This document shows positions 26,582 to 35,020 of a stretch of DNA of 64,000 nucleotides, one piece after another. Source of the stretch: Sphingomonas citri (lineage in GTDB: Bacteria > Pseudomonadota > Alphaproteobacteria > Sphingomonadales > Sphingomonadaceae); NCBI RefSeq assembly GCF_019429485.1, contig NZ_JAHXZN010000007.1, positions 124,001 through 188,000 on the forward strand, in the 5' to 3' direction. Made by a program: the position numbers and the translations under genes. The notes under the pieces were generated by a model. The model ran no database searches. It was given only the letters and a program-made list of their open reading frames with translations, and was not told where the DNA came from. Positions within the stretch are counted from its first letter, which is position 1, and each line of letters opens with the position of its first letter.

Positions 26582-28189
26582 ATGACCGACGATCTTCGCC
26601 CAGACGCGCTCGCGTCCGCCGCCCTCGAGTCCAAGGCCTGGCCGTTTGAGGAGGCGCGCAAGCTGCTCAAGCGCTGGCCCGACGGCAAGCCAGGCGGCGA
26701 CCCGATCCTGTTCGAGACCGGCTATGGCCCCTCGGGGCTGCCGCATATCGGCACGTTCAACGAGGTGCTGCGCACGACGATGGTGCGCAACGCCTTCCAC
26801 GCGCTGTCCGACCAGAAGACGCGGCTGATCGCGTTCAGCGACGACATGGACGGGCTGCGCAAGGTGCCCGACAACGTGCCCAACGGCGCGATGCTGGCCG
26901 AGCATCTCGGCAAGCCGCTGACGCGCATTCCCGACCCGTTCGGCAAGTTCGACAGCTTCGCCGCGCACAACAACGCGATGCTGCGGCAGTTCCTCGACCG
27001 GTTCGGGTTCGAGTACGAGTTCGTGTCGTCGACCGACTATTACACCGGCGGGCGCTTCGACGAGGCGCTCAAGGGCGTACTGCGCCACTACCAGGGCATC
27101 ATGGACGTGATGCTGCCGACGCTCCGTGCCGAGCGCCGCGCCACCTATTCGCCCGTGCTGCCGGTCAGCCCCACCACCGGCGTGGTGCTGCAGGTGCCGG
27201 TCGAGGTGATCGACGCCGCGGCAGGGACGATCGCCTTCACCGACGCGAGCGGCGAGCGGATCGTCCAGTCGGCGCTGGGCGGCCAGGCCAAGCTGCAATG
27301 GAAGGTCGACTGGGCGATGCGCTGGGTCGCGCTCGGCGTCGACTACGAGATGGCGGGCAAGGACCTGATCGACTCGGTGGTGCAATCGTCCAAGATCGCG
27401 CGCGTGCTGGGCGGCCGCCCGCCCGAGGGCTTCAACTACGAGATGTTCCTCGACGAGAAGGGCGAGAAGATCTCCAAGTCGAAGGGCAATGGGCTCAGCC
27501 TCGACCAGTGGCTCACCTACGGGCCGGAGGAGAGCCTCGCCTTCTTCGCCTATCGCGAGCCCAAGAAGGCCAAGGCGCTGCACTTCGGCGTGATCCCGCG
27601 CGCGGTCGACGATTACTGGCAGTTCCGCGGCAACTACCCCACGCAGCCGATCGCGCAGCGGCTCGGCAACCCGGTGCATCATATCCACGACGGGAAGGTG
27701 CCCGAGGAGACGCTTCCGATCACCTTCGGGCTGCTGCTCAACCTCGTCGGCGTGATGGGGGGCGACGCGACGCGCGAGCAGGTGTGGGGCTATCTCGCCA
27801 ACTACGTGCCCGACGCCTCGCCCGCGACCTATCCCGCGCTCGACCGGCTGATCGGCCATGCTTTGGCCTATGCGCGCGACTTCGTGGCGCCGACGCTCCA
27901 CCGCCGCGCGCCCGTCGGGGTCGAGGTGCCCGCGCTTCAGCGGCTCGACGCCGCGCTCGCCGCGCTGCCGGCGGCGGCAAGCGCCGAGGACATACAGAAC
28001 ATCGTCTATGAGATCGGCAAGGCCTCGTTCGGCGAGGCGGGCGGCTTCGCCGAGCTGCGTGACTGGTTCAAGGCGCTGTACGAGACGCTGCTCGGGACCA
28101 GCCAGGGGCCGCGGATGGGCAGCTTCATCGCCCTGTACGGCGTGGAGAACAGCCGCCGGCTGATCGCCGAGGCACTGGCGCTGGGGTAA
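26582..28189 (+). CDS. lysS: Lysyl-tRNA synthetase, class I
   Basis: A 535-residue class I enzyme charging tRNA-Lys. The nucleotide-binding HIGH-like motif is PHIGTFNEV and the KMSKS-like loop is KISKSKGNGLS. Class I LysRS is normal in alphaproteobacteria, where most other bacteria have a class II enzyme. It is divergent from crtZ (32 bp) and convergent with the mitofilin-like gene. Confidence 0.95.
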   Translation: MTDDLRPDALASAALESKAWPFEEARKLLKRWPDGKPGGDPILFETGYGPSGLPHIGTFNEVLRTTMVRNAFHALSDQKTRLIAFSDDMDGLRKVPDNVPNGAMLAEHLGKPLTRIPDPFGKFDSFAAHNNAMLRQFLDRFGFEYEFVSSTDYYTGGRFDEALKGVLRHYQGIMDVMLPTLRAERRATYSPVLPVSPTTGVVLQVPVEVIDAAAGTIAFTDASGERIVQSALGGQAKLQWKVDWAMRWVALGVDYEMAGKDLIDSVVQSSKIARVLGGRPPEGFNYEMFLDEKGEKISKSKGNGLSLDQWLTYGPEESLAFFAYREPKKAKALHFGVIPRAVDDYWQFRGNYPTQPIAQRLGNPVHHIHDGKVPEETLPITFGLLLNLVGVMGGDATREQVWGYLANYVPDASPATYPALDRLIGHALAYARDFVAPTLHRRAPVGVEVPALQRLDAALAALPAAASAEDIQNIVYEIGKASFGEAGGFAELRDWFKALYETLLGTSQGPRMGSFIALYGVENSRRLIAEALALG

Positions 28190-28201
28190 GGCAGGCCTGA
28201 G

Positions 28202-29038
28202 CTACTCTCCCGGCGCCGCCTCCGCCCGCGCCGCGCCCGCGGCGGCGGTGGCCGCGCCCGTGATCGCGGCCGACTCGAGCGTGTCGAGCGCGGCGCGCGC
28301 CTCGACGTAGCGCCGCGCCGCCGCGATCCAGTTGCTCGCCTCGGCCGCGCCGGGCAGCCGCTCGACCTCCGCCAGCGCGGTCTCGACGTTGCCCGTGCCG
28401 AGCTGGCGCCGCGCGCGCGCCAACCGGTCGGAGGGCAGCGGCGAGGGCGTGCCCGCGCGGTGGATCACCACCAGGCTGCGCAGCTCGCTGCCGATCCCGG
28501 CCCACCAGTCGCTCTTCTGCGCCAGCAGCGTCGGCGCCGCGGCGGTGAGCCCCTCGCGCAGGTCCTCCAGCGTCACGGGCGCGCGCGAGTCGCGGATCAC
28601 GCCGTTGACCTCGCGCGGGAAGGCGGCGCCGAAGCGGCGGCGCAGCTCGCCCTCGAGGTAGCCGAGCCCGACGCCGCGATCGAGTGCGCGCCGCGCCGCG
28701 AAGGTGATCAGGATCGCCTCGGCGCGCCCCGCATTGCTCTCCGCCTGCGCGCTCTCGCCGTCGATCCGTGCCGCGCGCGCCTCGAGGTTGGCGAGTTGCG
28801 CCGCGAGCGCGGCCTCGCGCAGCGCCAGCGTCGCGACATCGGGGGTGATCGGCGCCACGGTCGGCGCCGTGGTAGGGGCAGCCGACGGCGCGGCGGCGCG
28901 GCCGAACAGGCCGGGCGCGTTGCGCGAGGCATAGGCCATCAGCGCGAGCCCGATCGCGAAAGCGATCACCGCGATCACCAGCACCGGCCCCATCCGCGAT
29001 CGCTGCGCGCCCTGCGCCGTGTCCATCCCGTCGCTCAT
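28202..29038 (-). CDS. Mitofilin/HemX-like membrane-anchored protein in heme cluster
   Basis: A 278-residue protein starting at ATG 29038. A short cytoplasmic N-terminus (MSDGMDTAQGAQRS) precedes one transmembrane helix (MGPVLVIAVIAFAIGLALMAYA), a Pro/Thr/Ala linker, and a coiled and helical periplasmic part (TLALREAALAAQLANLEARAARI). It follows hemC-hemD in the same order in many alphaproteobacteria, where it is annotated as HemX-like or mitofilin (COG4223). Its role is not settled. The upstream in-frame extension to 29170 runs into hemD and is rejected. Confidence 0.75.
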   Translation of the reverse strand: MSDGMDTAQGAQRSRMGPVLVIAVIAFAIGLALMAYASRNAPGLFGRAAAPSAAPTTAPTVAPITPDVATLALREAALAAQLANLEARAARIDGESAQAESNAGRAEAILITFAARRALDRGVGLGYLEGELRRRFGAAFPREVNGVIRDSRAPVTLEDLREGLTAAAPTLLAQKSDWWAGIGSELRSLVVIHRAGTPSPLPSDRLARARRQLGTGNVETALAEVERLPGAAEASNWIAAARRYVEARAALDTLESAAITGAATAAAGAARAEAAPGE

Positions 29039-29081
29039 TCGCGCATCCTCGCCGCCGAGCATCCTTATCTCCGCGCGCGCT

Positions 29082-29741
29082 TCACGGGTCAATCGCGAGC
29101 CCGGCGGCGCATTCCACCAAAGCGAGGTCGGTCGGCGCGCGCGCCGCCGCGCCCGTCTGCCAGCCGCCACCCGCCGCGGCGAGCACCGCCTCGCTCAGCG
29201 CGGCGACGCGGACCCGTTCTCGCGGCAGCCCGGCGGCGAGCGCGGCGAAACGGGCCGCCGCGCGCGGCGAGTGAAGCAGCACCACCGCGTCGAGCGCGGC
29301 AGCCAGCGCCTCGGCCGGCGGCGTCACCGCCACGCTGGCGTAGACCGTGACGGCCGGCAGCGCGAGCTTGCCCGCGCGGTCGCGGCCGGCGAGGTGAAGC
29401 AGCCGCGGATAGGCTTGCGCCTGCGCCACCGCGCCGGCCGCGTCGCCGCTGCCGACCAGCTCGACCGTGAGCCCCGCCGCTCGCGCTGCGCGTGCGGTCG
29501 CCGCGCCCACCGCCACCACCGGCAGCGTCGCGAGTCGGGCCAGTCCGGCGCCGGCGTGACGCACCGCGTTGGCGCTGGTGATCAGCAGCGCGTCATAGTC
29601 GCGGACGTCGGGCACCTCCCAGGCGCGCGACTCGACCTGGAACAGCGGCAGCGCGCGCGCCTCGATCCCCGCCGCGGCGAGCGCGGCGCGCGTGTGCGCG
29701 TTGCCCGGTTCGGGGCGAAGCACCAGGGCGGTGCGCGGCAC
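29082..29741 (-). CDS. hemD: Uroporphyrinogen-III synthase
   Basis: A 219-residue enzyme that closes and inverts ring D of hydroxymethylbilane to make uroporphyrinogen III. HemD sequences diverge strongly; support comes from length, the N-terminal VLRPEPGNAHTRAALAAAG pattern, the DYDALLITSANAVRHAG segment and its position 6 bp after hemC. It is followed by the mitofilin-like gene in the same operon. Confidence 0.88.
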   Translation of the reverse strand: MPRTALVLRPEPGNAHTRAALAAAGIEARALPLFQVESRAWEVPDVRDYDALLITSANAVRHAGAGLARLATLPVVAVGAATARAARAAGLTVELVGSGDAAGAVAQAQAYPRLLHLAGRDRAGKLALPAVTVYASVAVTPPAEALAAALDAVVLLHSPRAAARFAALAAGLPRERVRVAALSEAVLAAAGGGWQTGAAARAPTDLALVECAAGLAIDP

Positions 29742-29747
29742 CGCGGC

Positions 29748-30650
29748 TCAGCCGAACAAGGCGCGGATCGCGGGCGGCGCGCGCCCGAGCAGCTCGGCGG
29801 CGAGCCGCGCGCCCAGCGCCACCGGGTCATCGCCGCGCGCCTCGCCCGACACCTGCTCGGCACCGTCGGGGCTGAGCAGCTCAGCGCGCAACCGCAGCGT
29901 GTCGCCGTCGTGCACCGCCAGCGCGGCGACGGGCGAGTGGCAGTCGGCGGCGAGCGCGGCGAGCAGCGCGCGCTCGGCGTCGACCGCGCGGTGCGTCGCG
30001 GCGTCGTCGATCGCGGCGACGGCGTCATGCGCGGCGCCCTCGGCGCGGGTCTCGACGCCGACCGCGCCCTGCGCCGGCGCGGGTAGCATCTGGTCGAGCG
30101 GGATCGCGGTGCCGGTGTCGTGGCGCCCGAGCCGATCGAGACCCGCCGCCGCCAGCAGCGTGGCGTCGACCTCGCCGGCGGCGAGCTTGCCCAGCCTTGT
30201 GTCGACGTTCCCGCGGAATAGCATGGGGCGCAGATCGGGACGCAGCCGGCGTAGCTGCGCGGCACGGCGCGGGCTGCTGGTACCCACCGACGCGCCCTCG
30301 CGCAGCGCCGACACGCTGGCGGCGCCGATCAGCCGGTCGCGCACGTCGGCGCGCGGCAGCATCGCCGCCACGGCGATGGCGGCGGGGCGCAGCGTCTCCA
30401 CGTCCTTCATCGAGTGGACGCAGGCGTCCACCTCGCCGGCCAGCAGCGCGCGGTCGAGCTCGCGCGTCCACAGCGCCTTGCCACCGATCTCGGCGAGCGC
30501 GCGATCCTGCACCCGGTCGCCGGTGGTGCGGATCACGACGATCTCGATCGAGTCCCAGCCGTGCGCCGCGCGCAGCGCGTCGCGCACCATCCCCGCCTGG
30601 GTGAGCGCCAGCGGCGAGCCGCGGGTGCCGAGCTTGAAAACTTGGGGCAA
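29748..30650 (-). CDS. hemC: Porphobilinogen deaminase (hydroxymethylbilane synthase)
   Basis: A 300-residue cytoplasmic enzyme that links four porphobilinogens. The N-terminal KLGTRGSPLALTQA and the VHSMKDVE segment are typical. The dipyrromethane-cofactor Cys loop normally sits near residue 240 as a Cys in LxGGCQxP; the matching position here reads LAADCHSPVAAL, which keeps the Cys. It starts an operon hemC-hemD-mitofilin-like, divergent from tsaD (149 bp shared gap). Confidence 0.96.
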   Translation of the reverse strand: MPQVFKLGTRGSPLALTQAGMVRDALRAAHGWDSIEIVVIRTTGDRVQDRALAEIGGKALWTRELDRALLAGEVDACVHSMKDVETLRPAAIAVAAMLPRADVRDRLIGAASVSALREGASVGTSSPRRAAQLRRLRPDLRPMLFRGNVDTRLGKLAAGEVDATLLAAAGLDRLGRHDTGTAIPLDQMLPAPAQGAVGVETRAEGAAHDAVAAIDDAATHRAVDAERALLAALAADCHSPVAALAVHDGDTLRLRAELLSPDGAEQVSGEARGDDPVALGARLAAELLGRAPPAIRALFG

Positions 30651-30799
30651 AGGAGCGGTAATCCGGGCGGCAGCTTCGAAGAAGCGGTCGTTAGAGGAAC
30701 CCGGCCCGGCTTCACAAGCGGATCGCGACGAGCCGCGGTATACGACGTCGTCGGTATCGCACCTTCGACAACGGCGTGCGCAGCGGCTAGAGCGCGCGC

Positions 30800-31825
30800 A
30801 TGCTGATCCTCGGGCTCGAATCCTCGTGCGACGAGACCGCCGCCGCGCTCGTCACCGGTGACCGCCAGGTGCTGGCGCATCGCCTCGCCGGGCAGGAGGC
30901 GGCGCACCGGCCGTTCGGCGGCGTGGTGCCCGAGATCGCGGCGCGCGCGCACGTCGAGGCGCTCGAGCCGCTCGTCGCCGCCGCGCTGGCCGACGCGGGG
31001 GTGACGCTCGCCGACGTCGACGCGGTCGCCGCCACCGCCGGCCCGGGGCTGATCGGCGGCGTGATGGTCGGCCTCGTCACCGGCAAGGCGCTGGCGCATG
31101 CCGCGGGCAAGCCGCTGATCGCGGTCAACCATCTCGAGGGCCACGCGCTGAGCCCGCGGCTCGCCGACGCCGATCTCGGCTTCCCCTATCTGCTGCTGCT
31201 CGTCTCGGGCGGGCACTGCCAGCTGCTGCTGGTCGAGGGCGTGGCGCACTATCGCCGGCTGGCCACCACGATCGACGACGCCGCGGGCGAGGCCTTCGAC
31301 AAGACCGCCAAGATCCTCGGGCTCGGCTTCCCCGGCGGCCCGGCGGTGGAGGCGGCGGCGCGCGACGGTGACCCGCGCGCGGTGCCGCTGCCACGCCCGC
31401 TCAAGGGCTCGGTCGAGCCGCATTTCTCCTTCGCCGGGCTGAAGGCCGCGGTGGCCCGCATGGCGCCGCTCCACCCCGCGGCGGACGTGGCGGCCAGCTT
31501 CCAGGCGGCGGTGGTCGACTGCCTGCTCGACCGTACCCGCCGTGCGATGGATCGCGCCGCGGAGGCCACCGCGCTGGTGGTGGCGGGCGGGGTCGCCGCC
31601 AACGGGGCGGTGCGCGCGGCGCTGGAGCGCCTCGCGGGCGAGCGCGGACTGCGCTTCGTCGCGCCGCCGGCGTGGCTGTGCACCGACAATGCCGCGATGA
31701 TCGCCTGGGCCGGCGCCGAGCGCCTCGCCGCCGGACTGACCGACCCGCTCGACGTCGCCGCGCGCGCGCGCTGGCCGCTCGACCGGGACGCGGAGAAGGT
31801 GCGCGGTGCGGGGGTGAAGGCGTGA
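30800..31825 (+). CDS. tsaD: tRNA threonylcarbamoyladenosine transferase TsaD
   Basis: A 341-residue ASKHA-fold enzyme that transfers the threonylcarbamoyl group to A37 of ANN-decoding tRNAs. The metal site HLEGH (His111, His115) and the N-terminal LGLESSCDETAAAL are intact. Its stop overlaps the GTG start of gpsA, giving a two-gene unit. Upstream, the hemC operon runs in the opposite direction. Confidence 0.97.
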   Translation: MLILGLESSCDETAAALVTGDRQVLAHRLAGQEAAHRPFGGVVPEIAARAHVEALEPLVAAALADAGVTLADVDAVAATAGPGLIGGVMVGLVTGKALAHAAGKPLIAVNHLEGHALSPRLADADLGFPYLLLLVSGGHCQLLLVEGVAHYRRLATTIDDAAGEAFDKTAKILGLGFPGGPAVEAAARDGDPRAVPLPRPLKGSVEPHFSFAGLKAAVARMAPLHPAADVAASFQAAVVDCLLDRTRRAMDRAAEATALVVAGGVAANGAVRAALERLAGERGLRFVAPPAWLCTDNAAMIAWAGAERLAAGLTDPLDVAARARWPLDRDAEKVRGAGVKA

Positions 31826-32799
31826 GCACGGTCGGCGTGATCGGCGCGGGCGCCTGGGGCACCGCGCTGGCGCAGGTGGCGGCCAGCAACGGCCATGACG
31901 TGCGGCTGTGGGCGCGCGACCCCGCGCTGGTGGCGGCGATCAACGCGACCCACGAGAACGCCCCCTATCTGCCCGGCGCCGCGCTGTCGCCGCGGATCAG
32001 CGCGACGACCGATCTCGCCTGGGTGGCCGAGGCCGAGGTCAACCTCATGGTCACCCCGGCGCAGGCGATGCGCTCGGTGCTGACGGCGCTGCCCGCCCGC
32101 GCGCAGCCGCTGGTGGTCTCCTCAAAGGGGATCGAGGCGAGCAGTCACCTGCTGATGAGCGAGGTCGCCGCCGCCGAGCATCCGGACTCACCGGTGCTGG
32201 TGCTGTCGGGCCCGACCTTCGCGCACGAGGTCGCCCGCGGGCTGCCCACCGCGGTGACGCTGGCGGGCGAGGATACCGCGGCGCGCGCGCGAGTCGCCGA
32301 CCTCATCGCCGCGCCGCAATTCCGCCCCTATGCCAGCGCCGACGTGATCGGCGCCGAGATCGGCGGCGCGGTGAAGAACGTGCTCGCGATCGCCTGCGGC
32401 GTGGTCGAGGGCGCGGGGCTGGGGCAGAACGCCCGCGCCGCGCTGATCGCGCGCGGCTTCGCCGAGATGACCCGCTTCGGCCTCGCCAAGGGCGCGCGCG
32501 CCGAGACACTCGCCGGCCTGTCAGGGCTGGGCGACCTGGTGCTGACCTGCTCCTCGACCGCCTCGCGCAACTTCTCGCTCGGCGCGGGGATCGGTCGCGG
32601 CGAGCCGGCGCGGGCGCTGCTGGCCGAGCGCCGCACCGTGGCCGAGGGCGCCTATACCGCGCCGGTGCTGCGCGAGGCCGCGGCGGCGGCGGGGGTGGAG
32701 ATGCCGATCACCGCGGCGGTGTGCGCGCTGCTCGACGGCGCGCCGGTGCGCGCGGTGATCGACGCGCTGCTGGCACGGCCGCTCCGCGACGAGGGGTGA
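31822..32799 (+). CDS. gpsA: Glycerol-3-phosphate dehydrogenase [NAD(P)+]
   Basis: A 325-residue enzyme reducing dihydroxyacetone phosphate to sn-glycerol 3-phosphate for phospholipid synthesis. The GTG start at 31822 overlaps the tsaD stop (GTGA). The dinucleotide site GAGAWGTALA (7-16) and the later GAEIGGAVKNVLAIA and GLGDLVLTC segments are typical. An upstream extension of the frame lies within tsaD and is rejected. Confidence 0.96.
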   Translation: MSTVGVIGAGAWGTALAQVAASNGHDVRLWARDPALVAAINATHENAPYLPGAALSPRISATTDLAWVAEAEVNLMVTPAQAMRSVLTALPARAQPLVVSSKGIEASSHLLMSEVAAAEHPDSPVLVLSGPTFAHEVARGLPTAVTLAGEDTAARARVADLIAAPQFRPYASADVIGAEIGGAVKNVLAIACGVVEGAGLGQNARAALIARGFAEMTRFGLAKGARAETLAGLSGLGDLVLTCSSTASRNFSLGAGIGRGEPARALLAERRTVAEGAYTAPVLREAAAAAGVEMPITAAVCALLDGAPVRAVIDALLARPLRDEG

Positions 32800-32917
32800 G
32801 GCGGGCGCTGCTCTTCCGGAGGGCCATGGTGCGGCCTGATCAAGGAAGCTCCTCGACCCTCCCCTTCCAGGGGACGATGATCGGAAGGTCGCTCCACCCT
32901 GCCCCGCGAAGACGACT

Positions 32918-33739
32918 CTAGTGATCGTGCCCGTGCTCATGCTCCTGCACCCCGTGCAGCGCCTCGAGCACGTCGTCGGTGCGCGCGGGATCGCCGATCG
33001 CGAGCACGTGCCCGGCACTGGCGCTGGTGAGCGGGTCGCCGTTCCAGTCGCACATTCGCCCGCCCGCGCCCTCCACCACCGGCACCAGCGCGGCGAAATC
33101 GTAGAGCTGCAGCCCTGATTCGCAGACAACGTCGAGGTGGCCGCTCGCCAGCAGCCCGTAATTGTAGCAGTCGCCGCCATAGACCGGCCCCTGCCGCGGC
33201 GCCCCGCCGCTCGCCGCCGCGACCAGCGCCATATAGTGCGGCACGTCGCCCTCGGCGAAGAGGTGCGGGCTGGTGGTGGCGACGATTGCCCCCTCCAGCG
33301 CGGCGCAGGCGCGGGTGCGCGCGGGGGAGCCGTTGAGCAGCGTCGGTCGGCCGGTGACACCGATCCAGCGCTCGCGCTGCACCGGCTGGTCGATGATGCC
33401 GAGGATCGGCCAGCCGTCCTCGACCAGCGCGATCAGCGTGCCGAAGATCGCGCGCCCCGCGGTGAAGCTGCGCGTGCCGTCGATCGGATCGAGCACCCAC
33501 TGCCGCCCGGTGACCCCCTCCTTGGTGCCGTGTTCCTCGCCGACGATGCCGTCGCCCGAGCGCTCGGCGTCGAGCAGCCGCCGCATCGCTTCCTCGGCCT
33601 CGCGGTCGGCGCGCGTGACGGGCGAGCGGTCGGCCTTGAGCTCCAGCCCGGCCGGCTGGCGGAAGTAGGGCCGGATCACCGCGCCGGCGGCGTCGGCGAG
33701 GCGGTGGGCGAGCGCGATGTCATCGGGGCGGACGGGCAT
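32918..33739 (-). CDS. hisN: Inositol monophosphatase-family phosphatase, histidinol-phosphatase (HisN)-like
   Basis: A 273-residue IMPase-family enzyme starting at ATG 33739. The acidic metal ligands are in GEEHGT (67-72) and DPIDGTRSF (84-92), and LYDFAALVPVVEGAGG is the second signature. In alphaproteobacteria close relatives remove phosphate from histidinol phosphate (HisN); substrate is inferred. Its last 12 residues are rich in His, Asp and Glu (VQEHEHGHDH). The other IMPase in the window is at 887-1681. Confidence 0.82.
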   Translation of the reverse strand: MPVRPDDIALAHRLADAAGAVIRPYFRQPAGLELKADRSPVTRADREAEEAMRRLLDAERSGDGIVGEEHGTKEGVTGRQWVLDPIDGTRSFTAGRAIFGTLIALVEDGWPILGIIDQPVQRERWIGVTGRPTLLNGSPARTRACAALEGAIVATTSPHLFAEGDVPHYMALVAAASGGAPRQGPVYGGDCYNYGLLASGHLDVVCESGLQLYDFAALVPVVEGAGGRMCDWNGDPLTSASAGHVLAIGDPARTDDVLEALHGVQEHEHGHDH

Positions 33740-33785
33740 GGCCCTGCCTATCGCGCGCGGCGGCGCTAGGCTAGAAGCCTCGGCC

Positions 33786-34652
33786 ATGGACGCGATCGTG
33801 GCTATCTCGCTGTCGGCGCTGGCGATGACGCTCATCGTCGGGGTGCGCTACCTGCTCGCCAGCGGCGGCTTCGCGCTGGCGACGCGGTGGCGCCACCGCG
33901 ACCTCTACGCCGGGCTCGACCCGCAGATCCGGCGCGAGATCGGCTGGAGCCTCGCCTCCGCCGCGATCTACGGCGTGCCCGCGGGCGTGCTCGCCTGGGG
34001 CTGGCAGGCGCACGGCTGGACTCGGATCTACGAGGACGTCCACGCTTATCCGCTCTGGTACCTGCCCGTCTCGGTGCTGCTGTACCTCGTCGCGCACGAC
34101 GCCTGGTTCTACTGGACGCACCGCTGGATGCACCGCCCGCGCGTGTTCAAGCTGGCGCACGCGGTCCACCACGCCAGCCGCCCGCCGACCGCCTGGGCGG
34201 CGATGGCCTTCCACCCGATCGAGGCGGTGAGCGGGGCTGTTGCCATTCCGCTACTGGTGCTCGTGATTCCGATCCATGTCGCCGCGCTCGGTCTGGTGCT
34301 GACGATCATGACCGTTATGGGGGTAACCAACCATATGGGTTGGGAAATCTTCCCGAAGTTCATGTGGGGGGGGCGCCTCGGCGGCTGGCTCATCACCGCC
34401 AGCCATCATCAGCGGCATCACGAGCGGTACGGGTGTAATTATGGTCTCTACTTCCGCTTCTGGGACCGTCTCTGCGGGACGGACGACGGGCTCGGCGATT
34501 TCACGCGTTCGCACCAGCAGGCGCGCGCGCGCGCTGCTCGCGGCGCTGGTGGCGGCACCGCTGGTGAGCGCGGCGCCGGTGGGCTCGCTCGACGTGTCGA
34601 TCGCGCAGATGCGCTCGGCGAAGGGCATGATCCGCGTGTGCCTCACCGCTGA
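33786..34652 (+). CDS. Sterol desaturase-family hydroxylase (possible CrtG)
   Basis: An integral-membrane di-iron hydroxylase of the sterol desaturase/fatty acid hydroxylase superfamily. Histidine boxes: HDAWFYWTHRWMH (near 107-119), HAVHHAS (near 126) and HHQRHH (near 212). Several transmembrane helices are seen. Known CrtG carotenoid 2-hydroxylases belong to this superfamily and sphingomonads often make 2-hydroxylated pigments, so CrtG is a fair inference. The recognisable domain ends near GLGDFTRSH (base 34515). After that the frame continues 46 residues of Arg/Gly/Ala-rich sequence that overlaps the next gene out of phase by 212 bp, so the true end is doubtful. Confidence 0.75.
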   Translation: MDAIVAISLSALAMTLIVGVRYLLASGGFALATRWRHRDLYAGLDPQIRREIGWSLASAAIYGVPAGVLAWGWQAHGWTRIYEDVHAYPLWYLPVSVLLYLVAHDAWFYWTHRWMHRPRVFKLAHAVHHASRPPTAWAAMAFHPIEAVSGAVAIPLLVLVIPIHVAALGLVLTIMTVMGVTNHMGWEIFPKFMWGGRLGGWLITASHHQRHHERYGCNYGLYFRFWDRLCGTDDGLGDFTRSHQQARARAARGAGGGTAGERGAGGLARRVDRADALGEGHDPRVPHR

Positions 34653-34947
34653 CCCGGCGAACTTCCCGCGCTGCGTCGACGACCGCGACGCGGTGACCCG
34701 CTCGATCCCCGCGGGACAACACAGCCTGCGCTTCGCGGCGCTGCCGCGCGGTGACTATGCGGTGGCGGTGATCCACGACGAGAACGGCAACGCCAAGCTC
34801 GACACCTTCGCCGGCATACCGAAGGAAGGCTTCGGCTTCTCGAACAATCCCGCGATCCGCTTCGGGCCGCCGCGCTTCAAGGCAGCGCGCTTCACGCTGG
34901 CGAGTGATGCAGAAGCGCAACAGGTGAAGATGCACTACATCCTCTGA
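34441..34947 (+). CDS. DUF2141 exported protein
   Basis: A 168-residue protein whose C-terminal 120 residues match DUF2141: PAGQHSLRFAALPRGDYAVAVIHDENGNAKLDTFAGIPKEGFGFSNNP is characteristic (positions about 92-140). A signal-like stretch RARALLAALVAAPLVSAAP lies before it. The ATG at 34441 is far upstream, inside the sterol desaturase gene; no other ATG/GTG/TTG occurs between it and the signal peptide, so the real start is unclear. In related genomes DUF2141 follows a sterol desaturase-type gene. The function is unknown. Confidence 0.75.
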   Translation: MVSTSASGTVSAGRTTGSAISRVRTSRRARALLAALVAAPLVSAAPVGSLDVSIAQMRSAKGMIRVCLTADPANFPRCVDDRDAVTRSIPAGQHSLRFAALPRGDYAVAVIHDENGNAKLDTFAGIPKEGFGFSNNPAIRFGPPRFKAARFTLASDAEAQQVKMHYIL

Positions 34948-35020
34948 CGATCCGGTGCGGGAGCTAATCTGATCCCGATCAGTTACGCGCCCGACATCAG
35001 ACCATCAGGGGTTCAACATC

